From Mesorhizobium sp. LNHC252B00 (lineage in GTDB: Bacteria; Pseudomonadota; Alphaproteobacteria; Rhizobiales; Rhizobiaceae): a stretch of DNA of 59,611 bases. Positions 1-11,018 of this stretch are shown in pieces; position 1 is the first letter of the stretch, and every line of letters starts with the position of its first letter. Location: NCBI RefSeq assembly GCF_000502955.1, contig NZ_AYWO01000002.1:10001-69611 (forward strand), given 5' to 3'. The notes beneath the pieces are model-generated. The model had not been told where the DNA came from, did no database searches, and saw nothing but the letters and a program-made list of their open reading frames with translations. Position numbers and translations under genes: made by a program.

Positions 1-2
1 CC

Positions 3-479
3 GGGTTTGGTGCCCGCAAACATCCGATCCTCGGCTATGTCCGCATGCACACCGGCACCGATTGGGCCGCTCCCATCGGATCGCCGATCATCGCCGCTGG
101 CAATGGTGTCGTCGAGAAGGCGGGCTGGGCCGGCGGCTATGGCAAGCAGATCATCCTGCGCCATGCCAATGGCTACGAGACGTCATACAATCACCAGAGC
201 GCCTTTGCCAAAGGCATCGAACCCGGCGTGCGCGTGCGCCAGGGCCAGATCATTGGTTATCTCGGCCAGACCGGTCTCTCCACCGGTCCGCACCTCCACT
301 ACGAGCTGATCGTCAACGGCACCAAAGTTGATTCGATGCGCGTCCGGCTGCCGGTCGGCAAGGTGCTGAAGGGCGACGACCTCGTCGCCTTCAAGCGCGA
401 GCGCGAGCGCATCGACGATCTGCTGAAGCAGGAAGACAGTGATTCGCTGAAGGTTGCGAGTGCCAAGATCGACGGTTGA
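3..479 (+). CDS. M23 family metallopeptidase (LytM type), C-terminal part
   Basis: The frame is open from the first bases of the window, so the N-terminal part lies outside. The visible 158 residues are a LytM/M23 peptidase domain. The zinc-binding HxGxD motif is seen as HTGTD at about base 48, and the second metal/catalytic motif HLH (as HLHYE) at about base 291. Between them lie the usual glycine-rich strands (GNGVV, GGYGKQI). M23 enzymes cut peptide cross-links in peptidoglycan or serve as inactive EnvC/NlpD-like activators. Both motifs are intact here, so activity is plausible. The tail after the domain is short, Lys/Glu-rich and probably helical. The next gene is convergent, so nothing follows in the same operon. 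Confidence 0.9.
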   Translation, partial: GFGARKHPILGYVRMHTGTDWAAPIGSPIIAAGNGVVEKAGWAGGYGKQIILRHANGYETSYNHQSAFAKGIEPGVRVRQGQIIGYLGQTGLSTGPHLHYELIVNGTKVDSMRVRLPVGKVLKGDDLVAFKRERERIDDLLKQEDSDSLKVASAKIDG

Positions 480-506
480 TCCGTCGGTCCAACCTTGCTG
501 AATTTC

Positions 507-2066
507 TCAGCCTTGCGGATTTTCTGAACCCCGCGGCCATGGCAGCGGTTGCCCGGAAATGGTCGTCCAGGCGATGACAGCCGAAAGCAGGCAAAGCAGC
601 GCCGTCACCGCAGAGACGGCGGCAAACGCGGCGTCGCTCGCGGCGAGCCTTGCCGCATCGACGGCGGGCGCAAGGCCAACCGTCGCCGGCTCGCCAAAGC
701 CAGGCACGCCGGGCGTTGCATTGCCATCCAGCGCGTGCGCGTAGACCCAAGCGGCAAGCGAGCCCATCGCCGCCACCGCGATCAGACCGCCGATGCGCGA
801 GACGGCATTGTTGATGCCGGAGGCCGCACCCGTATCCTTGTCTTCAACCGCCGTCATGATCGCTGTCGACAATGGCGATACGACCAGCGCCATGCCGAGC
901 CCCATCAGCGCCATCAGCGGAAATGTCCCCGTCCAGAAATTATGAATGCCGGCATGGGCGAGCAAGGCAAGTCCGGCGAAGGCGAAAGCCACGACGAGGC
1001 TGCCGCAGGCGATCGGAAAACGCGGGCCGATCCGGTCCGACAGCTGGCCGACCGGTCCCGACAGGAGTGCGATCAATGCCGACAGCGGCAAGAAGATGAA
1101 GCCGACCTCGGCCGTACTCAGGCCCCAGCCGGCTATCAGCAACATCGGCAGATAGAAAAGATTGGCCGACAGCGCGAAATAGAGGAAAAACGTCGCCACA
1201 TTGGCGCCGGCGAAGGCGCCGACGCGAAACAGCGACAGATCGATCATCGGCTCGCGCTGTCGAAGTTCGAAAAAGATGAAAACGACAAGCAATACGGCGC
1301 CGGCTGCAATGCTCGGCCCCGACATGTGGCTCTCGTCGCTGGCGCTCATCGAGGTCAGCCCATAGGCGAGCGCGCCGAACGCCAATGTCGCGAGCGCGGC
1401 GCCGGCGAGGTCCAGGCTGCGTTTCTCCGTCGGCGTATCGGCTGGAACCTTGGCCAGCAGGAGATAGATCGAGATCAAGCCGAGCGGCAGGTTGATGGCG
1501 AAGATCGCCCGCCAGATGCCGTCGCCGAAAGCCGACAGTACGAAGCCGCCGAACACCGGGCCAAGTGCCGTGGTCAGTGCCGAGGCCGCAGCCCAGACTC
1601 CGATGGCGCGGCCGCGTTCCTTCTTCGGGTAGGCCTTGGCGATGATGGCGAGACTGCCCGGCACCATGATCGCAGCACCAATGCCCTGCACGGCGCGAAA
1701 TGCGATCAGCACAATTGCATTCGGCGCCAGCGCACAGGCAAGCGAAGCGGCAATGAACAGCGCAATGCCCGCCACGAAGGCGCGGCGCAGCCCGAATCGG
1801 TCACCGGCGGCACCCCCGGCAAGGATCAGCGCCGACAGCGTCAACGCATAGGCGTTGGAAATCCACTGCGCTTGCGCCAGGCTGGCGCCGAGGTTGACGC
1901 GGATCGCCGGCATGGCGATGGCAAGGATCGAACCGTCGATGAAGCCGAGCGCCGAGGCCAGGATTGCCGCGATCAGCACAAATCGCCGCTGCGCTTGCGG
2001 GCAGAAGGTTCCATTCGTGACCGGACTGGTCAGGGGGACGGCGGCGGCGGCACTTGGTGAATGCAT
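507..2066 (-). CDS. MFS multidrug exporter, DHA2 (EmrB/QacA-like) family
   Basis: A 519-residue polytopic membrane protein with the size and loop motifs of 14-helix DHA2 drug:H+ antiporters. Near the N-terminus is LGFIDGSILAIAMPAI, the DHA2 version of the helix-1 motif. It is followed by motif A in the loop after helix 2 (GGAAGDRFGLRR) and by WRAIFAINLPLGL, typical of helix 6 in this family. The substrate cannot be told from sequence. The frame stays open upstream to 2300, but that would overlap the divergent gene at 2218. The ATG at 2066 has an AAGG ribosome site, so it was chosen. It is divergent from the TMEM175-like gene with about 150 bp between, and no regulator gene is adjacent. Confidence 0.88.
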   Translation of the reverse strand: MHSPSAAAAVPLTSPVTNGTFCPQAQRRFVLIAAILASALGFIDGSILAIAMPAIRVNLGASLAQAQWISNAYALTLSALILAGGAAGDRFGLRRAFVAGIALFIAASLACALAPNAIVLIAFRAVQGIGAAIMVPGSLAIIAKAYPKKERGRAIGVWAAASALTTALGPVFGGFVLSAFGDGIWRAIFAINLPLGLISIYLLLAKVPADTPTEKRSLDLAGAALATLAFGALAYGLTSMSASDESHMSGPSIAAGAVLLVVFIFFELRQREPMIDLSLFRVGAFAGANVATFFLYFALSANLFYLPMLLIAGWGLSTAEVGFIFLPLSALIALLSGPVGQLSDRIGPRFPIACGSLVVAFAFAGLALLAHAGIHNFWTGTFPLMALMGLGMALVVSPLSTAIMTAVEDKDTGAASGINNAVSRIGGLIAVAAMGSLAAWVYAHALDGNATPGVPGFGEPATVGLAPAVDAARLAASDAAFAAVSAVTALLCLLSAVIAWTTISGQPLPWPRGSENPQG

Positions 2067-2217
2067 GGAACCTTGCTTAGACTTCGGGTGTAATGGCAAC
2101 AACCGGCCAGCGGCTTGCTGTCGTTGAAACCAGCCACATTGCCGGGATTGCGCCTGCTCTGACGCAAACGGCGGCAGCCATGTTAGGTTTCCTGCAAATT
2201 GCAACGGGGAGAAATCG

Positions 2218-2850
2218 ATGAAGCGGCCACTTGAAGCATCGGCGGAGGGACGTGGCCGCATCGTCGGCATCACTGACGGGGTGTTCGCGATCGCGCTCAC
2301 CTTGATTGTCCTCGAAATCAGGGTGCCGGCACGCGAGGCGATCCATTCAGAAGGCGAACTGCTTGCCGCGATCGTAGCACTGGCGCCACGCTTCCTGACT
2401 TACGCCTTGAGTTTCCTGACGCTGACCATCTTCTGGTTCGGCCAGCAGGCACAGCATGGCCTGATCGCCAGATCCGACCGACGGCTTGCGACGTTGAACC
2501 TCTGCTTTCTCGCCTTCATCGCCTTGTTGCCGTTCTCGACCGACCTTCTGGCTGACTTCCTCGAGTTCAGAATCGCCGTGCTGGTCTACTGGCTCAATCT
2601 GCTGATGCTCGGCGTCACCCTGTTCGCGAGCTGGCGCTATGCGGAGAAGAACGGCTTCCTGGCAGAGGGCGTCGACGCGGAAACGAAACGCACGGTTTAT
2701 CTGCGCATCGTCAAGGCGCAAATCCTGTGGGCGATCGGCGCCGCATTGTCATTCGTCAATGCCTTGCTCGGCATCGGCTTCATCCTGGTCGTGCAGCTGA
2801 TCTATGCCGCCGCACTTCGGAGTTCACTGCTGCGCAAAGTCATCGGCTGA
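2218..2850 (+). CDS. TMEM175-family (DUF1211) potassium channel-like membrane protein
   Basis: A 210-residue membrane protein. Its first helix carries the family signature as ITDGVFAIALTLIVLEI, matching the FSDGVFAIA selectivity-filter helix of TMEM175 proteins. About six transmembrane helices are visible, the number in one bacterial TMEM175 repeat, which assembles into a K+-conducting tetramer in characterised homologues. The usual F of FSDG is I-T here, so selectivity could differ. A GGGGAG ribosome site sits just before the ATG. Its 3' end overlaps the convergent L,D-transpeptidase gene by 27 bp. Physiological role unknown. Confidence 0.82.
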   Translation: MKRPLEASAEGRGRIVGITDGVFAIALTLIVLEIRVPAREAIHSEGELLAAIVALAPRFLTYALSFLTLTIFWFGQQAQHGLIARSDRRLATLNLCFLAFIALLPFSTDLLADFLEFRIAVLVYWLNLLMLGVTLFASWRYAEKNGFLAEGVDAETKRTVYLRIVKAQILWAIGAALSFVNALLGIGFILVVQLIYAAALRSSLLRKVIG

Positions 2851-4344
2851 AGGTCCGCCGACAAACTCAACCGTCACACCCGGCGAAACCAGCTTGGCCA
2901 GCTCACGCGCATCCCAGTTGGTCAGGCGCACGCAGCCATGGCTTTCAGTCTTGCCGATCTTGGAGGGGTCGGGTGTGCCATGAATGCCGTAGGTCGGCTT
3001 GTCCAGCGCGATCCAAACCGAGCCGACAGGACCGTTCGGGCCTGGCGGAATGGTCAGGATCTTGTTGTTTTGACCCTGCTTGAAATTGATGCTGGGGTTG
3101 TACGTGTAGTTCGGATCGAGCGCGACGCGCGATACCGCATGCGTGCCGGACGGTGACGGCGTATCCGACGAGCCAATGGTGGCGGGATAGGCTGCCACCA
3201 GCTTGCCGCCGGCATCATAGGCGAAAACCTCTTTCTTGTCCTTGTCGGCGACGATGCGGGCCACCGGCGTCGAGACCAACCTGCCGAAATTGGCGACTTT
3301 GATGATCGTGCCGGGGCGATTGAAGTTGACGTCCGGGTTGAGCGCCTTGAGATAGTTCTCGTCCATGTGGAAGCGCTCCGCCAGCGCTTCGGTCACAGAC
3401 GTATAGCCCATGCGATCGAGCTGCGCCTTTTGGCTGTAGTCTTCCGGGATCGAGGCGACATACGGGCCGGCCGCATCCTCCGGCGTGATCGTGTAGTTGG
3501 CGAAAGCGTCGCCGCCGGATTGCGCCAGCGCTGACTGGATGCCGACAGCATCGGTCGATCGCAGATTGCTTCCGGTGATCTGGTTGTAGGCGGCGAGTGC
3601 CTTGTCGACATTCGAACCGAATCGCCCGTCGATGACGCCAGGCGAAGCGCCACCCCGGTCGAGCAGCACCTGCAGCGCTGCGACGTCCTCGCGCGCTCCC
3701 AGCGAAAGCGACGGCTCGACGGTCTTGCCGCCGATCTTCGGCGGCAGTGCCGCCTGATCCCCGGGCATGGTCTGTTCGGTCGGTGCCGCAGGCTGACCAG
3801 GGTCTATCGAGGCCTCGTCCAATGGCTGACGCGTTATGATTTGCGGCTCTGCCGGCTGGGGTGCATCGGGAAAATTGTTGTCGTAGCTGCCATCGTCCTG
3901 CGGTGCCGGCGGATAGACTTCCACGGAATTGTCACCGTTAGGATCGTATTCGTCGGCCGGCGGCGGGATGACCCGGCCCTCCTCTTCCAGTTGCTTGCGA
4001 CGGAACCGCGCCATATCTTCCGGATTGTCGAGATAATAGCGATCATTGTCATCGGGGACGCGGCCCAGTTCTCGCAACCGTGTCTCGCGACGCAGCGCGC
4101 GGCGATCGAGTCGCGACTTCGGCGGCTGAATGGCGATGACCTTGCCGGTTTCGGCGTCAACGATGACGCGATTGCCCCTGGCGTCATAGTAGATGTCCAG
4201 ATTGCCGTCCTGTGCGAGCAGGATGGCACCGTCGTTGATGGCGCGGACAATCGGTGGTGCGCTGTCCTGCGTCGGGGCAGCGACGGCATTGGCAGACAAG
4301 AACCCGCCGGCAAGTGCCGAGAGGGTGAAGATCGTGCGCAGCAT
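2824..4344 (-). CDS. L,D-transpeptidase (YkuD domain) with peptidoglycan-binding domain
   Basis: A 506-residue exported protein. From the ATG at 4344 (GGAGAG ribosome site upstream) there is a clear signal peptide, LRTIFTLSALAGGFLSANAVAA. Next comes a long Pro/Asp/Gln-rich linker and a PG_binding_1-like segment (VAALQVLLDRGGASPGVIDG, FGSNVDKALAAYN). A C-terminal YkuD domain carries the catalytic motif HGCVRLTNWD, with Cys at about residue 471. Enzymes of this type form 3-3 cross-links in peptidoglycan or attach outer-membrane proteins to it in the periplasm. Rhizobia have many paralogues, so the exact role cannot be assigned. The frame extends 38 codons upstream, but that would place the signal peptide internally. 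Its 3' end overlaps the convergent TMEM175-like gene. Confidence 0.92.
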   Translation of the reverse strand: MLRTIFTLSALAGGFLSANAVAAPTQDSAPPIVRAINDGAILLAQDGNLDIYYDARGNRVIVDAETGKVIAIQPPKSRLDRRALRRETRLRELGRVPDDNDRYYLDNPEDMARFRRKQLEEEGRVIPPPADEYDPNGDNSVEVYPPAPQDDGSYDNNFPDAPQPAEPQIITRQPLDEASIDPGQPAAPTEQTMPGDQAALPPKIGGKTVEPSLSLGAREDVAALQVLLDRGGASPGVIDGRFGSNVDKALAAYNQITGSNLRSTDAVGIQSALAQSGGDAFANYTITPEDAAGPYVASIPEDYSQKAQLDRMGYTSVTEALAERFHMDENYLKALNPDVNFNRPGTIIKVANFGRLVSTPVARIVADKDKKEVFAYDAGGKLVAAYPATIGSSDTPSPSGTHAVSRVALDPNYTYNPSINFKQGQNNKILTIPPGPNGPVGSVWIALDKPTYGIHGTPDPSKIGKTESHGCVRLTNWDARELAKLVSPGVTVEFVGGPSADDFAQQ

Positions 4345-4494
4345 GGTGGCGAAGCTCTCCGGTCCGTAATTGCCGCCGCCCGGCAGTGTCCCTGTAAGGC
4401 GAACCCCTTCGCCAGCAAACAAGTCAATCACCATATGGTTCCAATATGAACCGGGCATGAAGATGGCGGTTTCCGGCGCATCGGCGAATATTAT

Positions 4495-4860
4495 CTAGCT
4501 TGCGGCAAGACCCAATTCCTTGCGCGCCTGCTTGGTCAGCTTCAGGGCGACAAGACGATAGCTCTCGCGCAGATAGTCCTTCAGCGCACTATCATCCATG
4601 CTGTGGCTTGTCTGACGCTGGATCCATGTCATGCCGCGCGACGCAAGATAGGGCGCGGGCCGCAGACCCGGCTGCTCCTTGAGCACATCATAGGCGATAT
4701 CGGAGCATTTGAAGGTCACGAAGAGTTGGCCACCCTGGCCCCAGCCGCCGATCGCAAAGACCTTGGCTCCGACCTTCCAGACATGGGCACCGCCCCACTG
4801 GACGACATGGGTCGTCGACGGCAATGAAGCGCAGAAGTCGTTATAGTCGTCCAGCGTCAT
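4495..4860 (-). CDS. MmcQ/YjbR family DNA-binding protein
   Basis: A 121-residue protein of the MmcQ/YjbR fold. The start MTLDDYNDFCASLP is typical, and the family pattern continues: acidic helix, Trp-containing strand pair (VWKVGAKVFAIGG), FVTFKCS, a PxxYLxxRGMTWI segment and a C-terminal helix rich in Lys and Arg. The fold resembles double-wing DNA-binding proteins, but the function is not established. Upstream in-frame codons run through a repeated palindrome (4883-4930), which argues for the start at 4860. It sits alone between the L,D-transpeptidase and clpB. Confidence 0.85.
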   Translation of the reverse strand: MTLDDYNDFCASLPSTTHVVQWGGAHVWKVGAKVFAIGGWGQGGQLFVTFKCSDIAYDVLKEQPGLRPAPYLASRGMTWIQRQTSHSMDDSALKDYLRESYRLVALKLTKQARKELGLAAS

Positions 4861-4882
4861 CAGTGCTCTCAGGTTTTTAGGT

Positions 4883-4930
4883 GTATGTCGCCCAAAAGTG
4901 GCGCCAGTTTTGGGAGAATGACATGCATAT
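4883..4930. repeat. Dispersed Hyphomicrobiales intergenic palindrome
   Basis: An imperfect inverted repeat: ATGTCgCCCAAAA, a spacer of about ten bases, then TTTTGGGagaatGACAT, ending in ATGCATA. I recognise this from memory as a very common intergenic element in rhizobial genomes. It is followed by the usual 'aaagaccta' context. It lies between the MmcQ gene and the end of clpB and has no coding role. Function unknown; it could fold in RNA. Confidence 0.6.
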
Positions 4931-4933
4931 GTC

Positions 4934-4972
4934 AAAGACCTAAGACGCCGCGCGTCCAGAATGGACGCGCGG
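4934..4972 (-). terminator. Probable terminator hairpin after clpB
   Basis: On the minus strand, just after the clpB stop, a perfect stem of about 12 bp (CGCCGCGCGTCC / GGACGCGCGGCG) closes a five-base loop. It is followed by the moderately T-rich gtcttaggtcttt. The stem is strong but the T-run is interrupted, so Rho-independent action is likely rather than certain. Confidence 0.6.
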
Positions 4973-4979
4973 CGTTGGA

Positions 4980-7586
<2,607 letters not shown>

Positions 7587-7679
7587 ATCTGTCTCCTTCC
7601 ATCACCGGCCCGCTTTGCGGCACCGGATCAGATTGCGGTGACGAATCCGCCCATTCGAGCCGGATCCTGTTCAGCCGAG

Positions 7680-7708
7680 ATATGGTGCATAGGCCATGCT
7701 GTCTCAAG
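7680..7708 (-). promoter_or_regulatory. Candidate RpoH (sigma-32) heat-shock promoter of clpB
   Basis: On the minus strand CTTGAGA lies 14 bases before CACCATAT, about 94 bp upstream of the clpB ATG. This fits the RpoH consensus CTTGAAA / CCCCATnT with one mismatch in each box and a normal spacer. clpB is a classical RpoH target, which supports the call. Found by eye only. Confidence 0.5.
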
Positions 7709-7750
7709 ACGCCTTGATGTCGGTCAATGCATAATATTCCATCGCGGCAC

Positions 7751-7782
7751 AAAACAAAAACGGCGGAGATTTATCCCCGCCG
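7751..7782 (-). terminator. Rho-independent terminator after the DUF4167 gene
   Basis: On the minus strand, 26 bp after the stop codon at 7808, CGGCGGGGA pairs with TCTCCGCCG (one G-T pair) around a four-base TAAA loop. The T-run TTTTTGTTTT follows. This is a textbook intrinsic terminator. It ends the DUF4167 transcript and separates it from clpB. Confidence 0.85.
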
Positions 7783-7807
7783 CTCAATGTATTGAAATGT
7801 CGTTCGA

Positions 7808-8755
7808 TCAGTTGTCGATGTCGACAATGGCCGGTTCAGCGTTGCCGCTGTCGGCCGGGGCCGCAGTCACCTCGCCACCTTCGGCTCTGTCGCCACCGCC
7901 ATCGACCTGATTGGCGTTGACGCGCGGACGGCGCGGACGCCTCGGGCGACGGGCAGCACCGCTTTCGGCGGCCGCCTCATTGAGCTCGGCCCGGGCGGCA
8001 AGATCCGCCGGCGAAAGGTTCTCGAACAACGGAGCGGGTTCGGCCGCCGCAACGGACTCGGTCGGCGAAGCGGTTTCGGCCTGAACCGGAGCCTCGTTGC
8101 TCCGGGGCTGACCACCTTGCTCGGCGGACGATGAATAATCCCGCTGGCCGTAACCGCCATTGGGGCGACGATCGCGATGGCGTGCGCCACTGTTGTCGCG
8201 GCCACCACTGTTGCGCCCGCTATTGTCGCGCCCGCTATTGTCACGCCCGCTATTATCACGATTGTCGCGGCCACCTTCCCGGTTGAGCGCAACCTCGGCC
8301 GGCATGCCTTCGATGACCGGCTGCGGGCCGGCGCCATGGTTGATCACCGGCACTTGGGCATCGGAAACGGTATTGCTGTTGTTGCTGGCATTGTCGAAAT
8401 CGTCGCGATCCTCGTCGCCGTCATCGTCGAAATCATCGCGATTCTGCTGCGTGTTCTGGATCGGCATCTGCGCCTGCGCGGCCGCGATGATGCGATTGTA
8501 ATGTTCGGCGTGCTGGAGATAATTCTCCGCCATGACCCGATCGCCGGAGCTTTGCGCGTCGCGGGCAAGGGTGGCGTATTTTTCGGCGATCTGCTGAGCC
8601 GAACCGCGGATCTTGACGTCCGGGCCATTGCTCTCGTAGTTGCGCGTCAGGGGGTTCGGCCCCTTGCGGTTGTTGTTGTTATTGTTGTTATTGTTGCTGC
8701 CGCCGCCATTGTTGTTGCGACCGCGCATGCGCCTGTTCTGCTGTTGTGGCCTCAT
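7808..8755 (-). CDS. DUF4167 domain-containing low-complexity protein
   Basis: A 315-residue protein. The conserved DUF4167 domain is N-terminal: it begins MRPQQQNRRMRGRNN, has an Asn run, and then the signature around NPLTRNYESNGPDVKIRGSA, QQIAEKYATLARDA and YLQHAEHYNRII. The rest is low complexity. There is an Asp-rich patch, a tandem RDNSG repeat encoded by 15-bp DNA units at about 8213-8257, and a C-terminal basic patch RRPRRPRRPRVN. The domain is conserved in Hyphomicrobiales next to prmC. The composition suggests nucleic-acid binding, but that is inference. The start at 8755 matches the family; a GTG 13 codons upstream is also in frame. Confidence 0.85.
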   Translation of the reverse strand: MRPQQQNRRMRGRNNNGGGSNNNNNNNNNRKGPNPLTRNYESNGPDVKIRGSAQQIAEKYATLARDAQSSGDRVMAENYLQHAEHYNRIIAAAQAQMPIQNTQQNRDDFDDDGDEDRDDFDNASNNSNTVSDAQVPVINHGAGPQPVIEGMPAEVALNREGGRDNRDNSGRDNSGRDNSGRNSGGRDNSGARHRDRRPNGGYGQRDYSSSAEQGGQPRSNEAPVQAETASPTESVAAAEPAPLFENLSPADLAARAELNEAAAESGAARRPRRPRRPRVNANQVDGGGDRAEGGEVTAAPADSGNAEPAIVDIDN

Positions 8756-9057
8756 CAAACTCTCTTCATCTTGAAATTTTCGAAAACTCTTCACGAACGG
8801 AGGCGCTCATGCAGCCAGCCGCTTCGTCTCTTCACCGGCGTTCGCCCGCATCAATTGCGTTGGCGCCACGTGCCATCCTGTTCCGGTTACATCACTTGCC
8901 GGACGATTCCCGCACGAAGCTTGGGCATCGTTTGCGCAAGAAGGCAGCTATTTCCAAGGAAAACCGAATCGCTAAGAGCACTGCCTGCTTCGTCTCATCC
9001 GGTTAAGGCGACCCTAGCCGCATTCCCCGGCATTGCCAAGCGCTTTTTTGCACTGCA
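8756..9057. other. Gap between prmC and the DUF4167 gene
   Basis: About 300 bp upstream of the DUF4167 gene. It should contain that gene's promoter, but I see no box pair good enough to name. No credible small gene or RNA is evident. Confidence 0.4.
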
Positions 9058-9936
9058 TCAAGGCTTTATCCTTTCAAAGACAAGAACCCTGTCGTTTCCG
9101 CCAAGATCCCGAAAAGCACCACCCGGCACGTAGCCGGCAACTGTGAATGTCTTCGAGACTTGATCGTGCTGCGTGTGGCCGATCTCGACCGCAATCCTGC
9201 CTTCAGTTTCCAAAAACCTCGCCGCCTCCGCGGCGATGATCCTATAGGGGTTCAGACCATCCGCGCCGCCATCCAAGGCCAAGCGCGGGTCGAAATTGCG
9301 GACTTCGTCCTGCAGATTTCCTATGTCTTCAGAGGGTATATAGGGAGGGTTTGCGGCAATTACATGGTACCGGCCCGAAACTTTTTCAAACCAGTCCGAC
9401 TGGAGCGCTGTGAACCGCCTTGCAAGGCCCAACTGCCCGGCATTGCGGGTCGCCGTCGCCAACGCGCCCGCGGACAGATCGACACCGGTGGCCGTAGCTG
9501 TCGGCACGGCGCTGAGCAGCGCCAGCGCAATGGCGCCGGTGCCGGTGCCAAGATCGAGGATCCGGCATACGCCCTCCCGCGCCGCGATTGCCTTGACGAA
9601 GGGCAACACCGCCTCGACCAGCGTTTCGGTATCCGGCCGCGGCTCCAGCGTTTCCGGCGACAGCGACAGGCGCAAACCGTAGAATTCACGATAGCCAAGG
9701 GTGCGGTGCACCGGCTCACCGCCGGCGCGGCGCCGCAAGGCGGCGTCGATTTCGACAACAATATCGGCGTCGACCTTGCGTTCGGGGTCCGCGATGGCTT
9801 GCGTACGCGTGGTGCCGGAAAAATGCTCGACGATCAGCCGCGCATCGAGCGCCGGATCATTGGAAGCGGCAGCGGCAAGCCGAGCCTGCGCTTCCCGCAG
9901 CAGCGGCCCGAGCGTCTCGGGCAGTTGATCAGCCAT
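9058..9936 (-). CDS. prmC: Peptide chain release factor N5-glutamine methyltransferase
   Basis: A 292-residue SAM-dependent methyltransferase. It has an N-terminal helical substrate-binding domain and a Rossmann catalytic domain with the SAM loop [16 protein letters not shown]. The hallmark NPPY motif appears as [11 protein letters not shown]. PrmC methylates the Gln of the GGQ motif in release factors RF1 and RF2, raising termination efficiency. It directly follows prfA, its substrate gene, with the start at 9936 overlapping the prfA stop by 8 bp. This suggests translational coupling. Another in-frame ATG at 9954 would lengthen it by six residues. Confidence 0.96.
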   Translation of the reverse strand: MADQLPETLGPLLREAQARLAAAASNDPALDARLIVEHFSGTTRTQAIADPERKVDADIVVEIDAALRRRAGGEPVHRTLGYREFYGLRLSLSPETLEPRPDTETLVEAVLPFVKAIAAREGVCRILDLGTGTGAIALALLSAVPTATATGVDLSAGALATATRNAGQLGLARRFTALQSDWFEKVSGRYHVIAANPPYIPSEDIGNLQDEVRNFDPRLALDGGADGLNPYRIIAAEAARFLETEGRIAVEIGHTQHDQVSKTFTVAGYVPGGAFRDLGGNDRVLVFERIKP

Positions 9937-11008
9937 CGATGCCGATGTCGGCAAGCAGCTTCGACTGGTGATCGGCGATCAGCGCGTTGATGATCTCGTC
10001 GAGTTCGCCCATCATTACCCGGTCGAGCTTGTAGAGCGTCAGGTTGATGCGGTGGTCGGTGACGCGGCCTTGCGGGAAATTATAGGTGCGGATGCGTTCA
10101 GAGCGGTCGCCGGAACCGACCTGCGACTTGCGCGATTCGGAACGCTCCTCGTCGGCCTTGCCGCGCTCCAGGTCATAGAGCCGGGCGCGCAGGATCTGCA
10201 TGGCCTTCGCCCGATTCTGATGCTGCGACTTCTCCGCCTGCACCACCATGATGCCGGTTGGCAAATGGGTGATGCGAACGGCCGAATCGGTGGTGTTGAC
10301 GTGCTGGCCGCCTGAACCCGAGGCGCGCATCGTGTCGATGCGGATGTCTTCGGCCCTGATGTCGATGTCGACCTCTTCGGCTTCCGGCAGCACTGCGACG
10401 GTTGCCGCCGACGTGTGGATGCGCCCGCTCGCCTCGGTCGCCGGCACGCGCTGCACGCGGTGCACGCCGGATTCGAATTTCAGATGCGCAAAGACGCCCT
10501 TGCCCGACACCGTGGCGATGATTTCCTTGTAGCCGCCGGCATCGCCTTCACTGGCCGAAGCCGTCTCGAAACGCCAGCCACGTTCGGCAGCGTAGCGCTC
10601 ATACATGCGAAACAGATCGCCGGCGAAAAGGGCGGCCTCATCGCCGCCGGTTCCGGCACGAATTTCGAGAATGGCGTTCTTGTCGTCGGCGGCATCCTTG
10701 GGCAACAGCAGGATCTGGATGTCCCTCTGCAGCGCCTCGATGCGTTCCTCGACCTCCGGCAGGTCGGCCTCGGCAAGCGCCCGCATCTCGGCATCGGTGC
10801 CCTTGTCGGCAAGCATGGCTTTGAGGTCGGCCTGCTCATGCTCGGCCAAGCGCAGTGCCCTGACCTTGGCCACCATGTCCTGGATGTCGGCATATTCGGA
10901 CGCCATCCGTACATAGGCATCCGGCGCCGGGCCAGCCGACATCTGCGCTTCGAGCATCTCGAAACGCTTGACGACTTGATCCATACGATCGCGGGGCAGG
11001 TTGACCAT
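9929..11008 (-). CDS. prfA: Peptide chain release factor 1
   Basis: A 359-residue class I release factor of normal length, starting [17 protein letters not shown]. The catalytic GGQ loop is seen as [20 protein letters not shown]. This directs peptidyl-tRNA hydrolysis at UAA and UAG codons on the ribosome. It follows ptsP by about 10 bp and overlaps prmC, giving the order ptsP-prfA-prmC on the minus strand. The frame extends 13 codons further upstream into ptsP, but the family start is at 11008. Confidence 0.97.
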   Translation of the reverse strand: MVNLPRDRMDQVVKRFEMLEAQMSAGPAPDAYVRMASEYADIQDMVAKVRALRLAEHEQADLKAMLADKGTDAEMRALAEADLPEVEERIEALQRDIQILLLPKDAADDKNAILEIRAGTGGDEAALFAGDLFRMYERYAAERGWRFETASASEGDAGGYKEIIATVSGKGVFAHLKFESGVHRVQRVPATEASGRIHTSAATVAVLPEAEEVDIDIRAEDIRIDTMRASGSGGQHVNTTDSAVRITHLPTGIMVVQAEKSQHQNRAKAMQILRARLYDLERGKADEERSESRKSQVGSGDRSERIRTYNFPQGRVTDHRINLTLYKLDRVMMGELDEIINALIADHQSKLLADIGIDG

Positions 11009-11018
11009 GATGAGGCTG

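Noticed and set aside
549..2060. 503-codon plus-strand frame opposite the MFS exporter
   Set aside because: It is the antisense shadow of a high-GC gene: Arg/Gln/Asp-rich and without recognisable domains.
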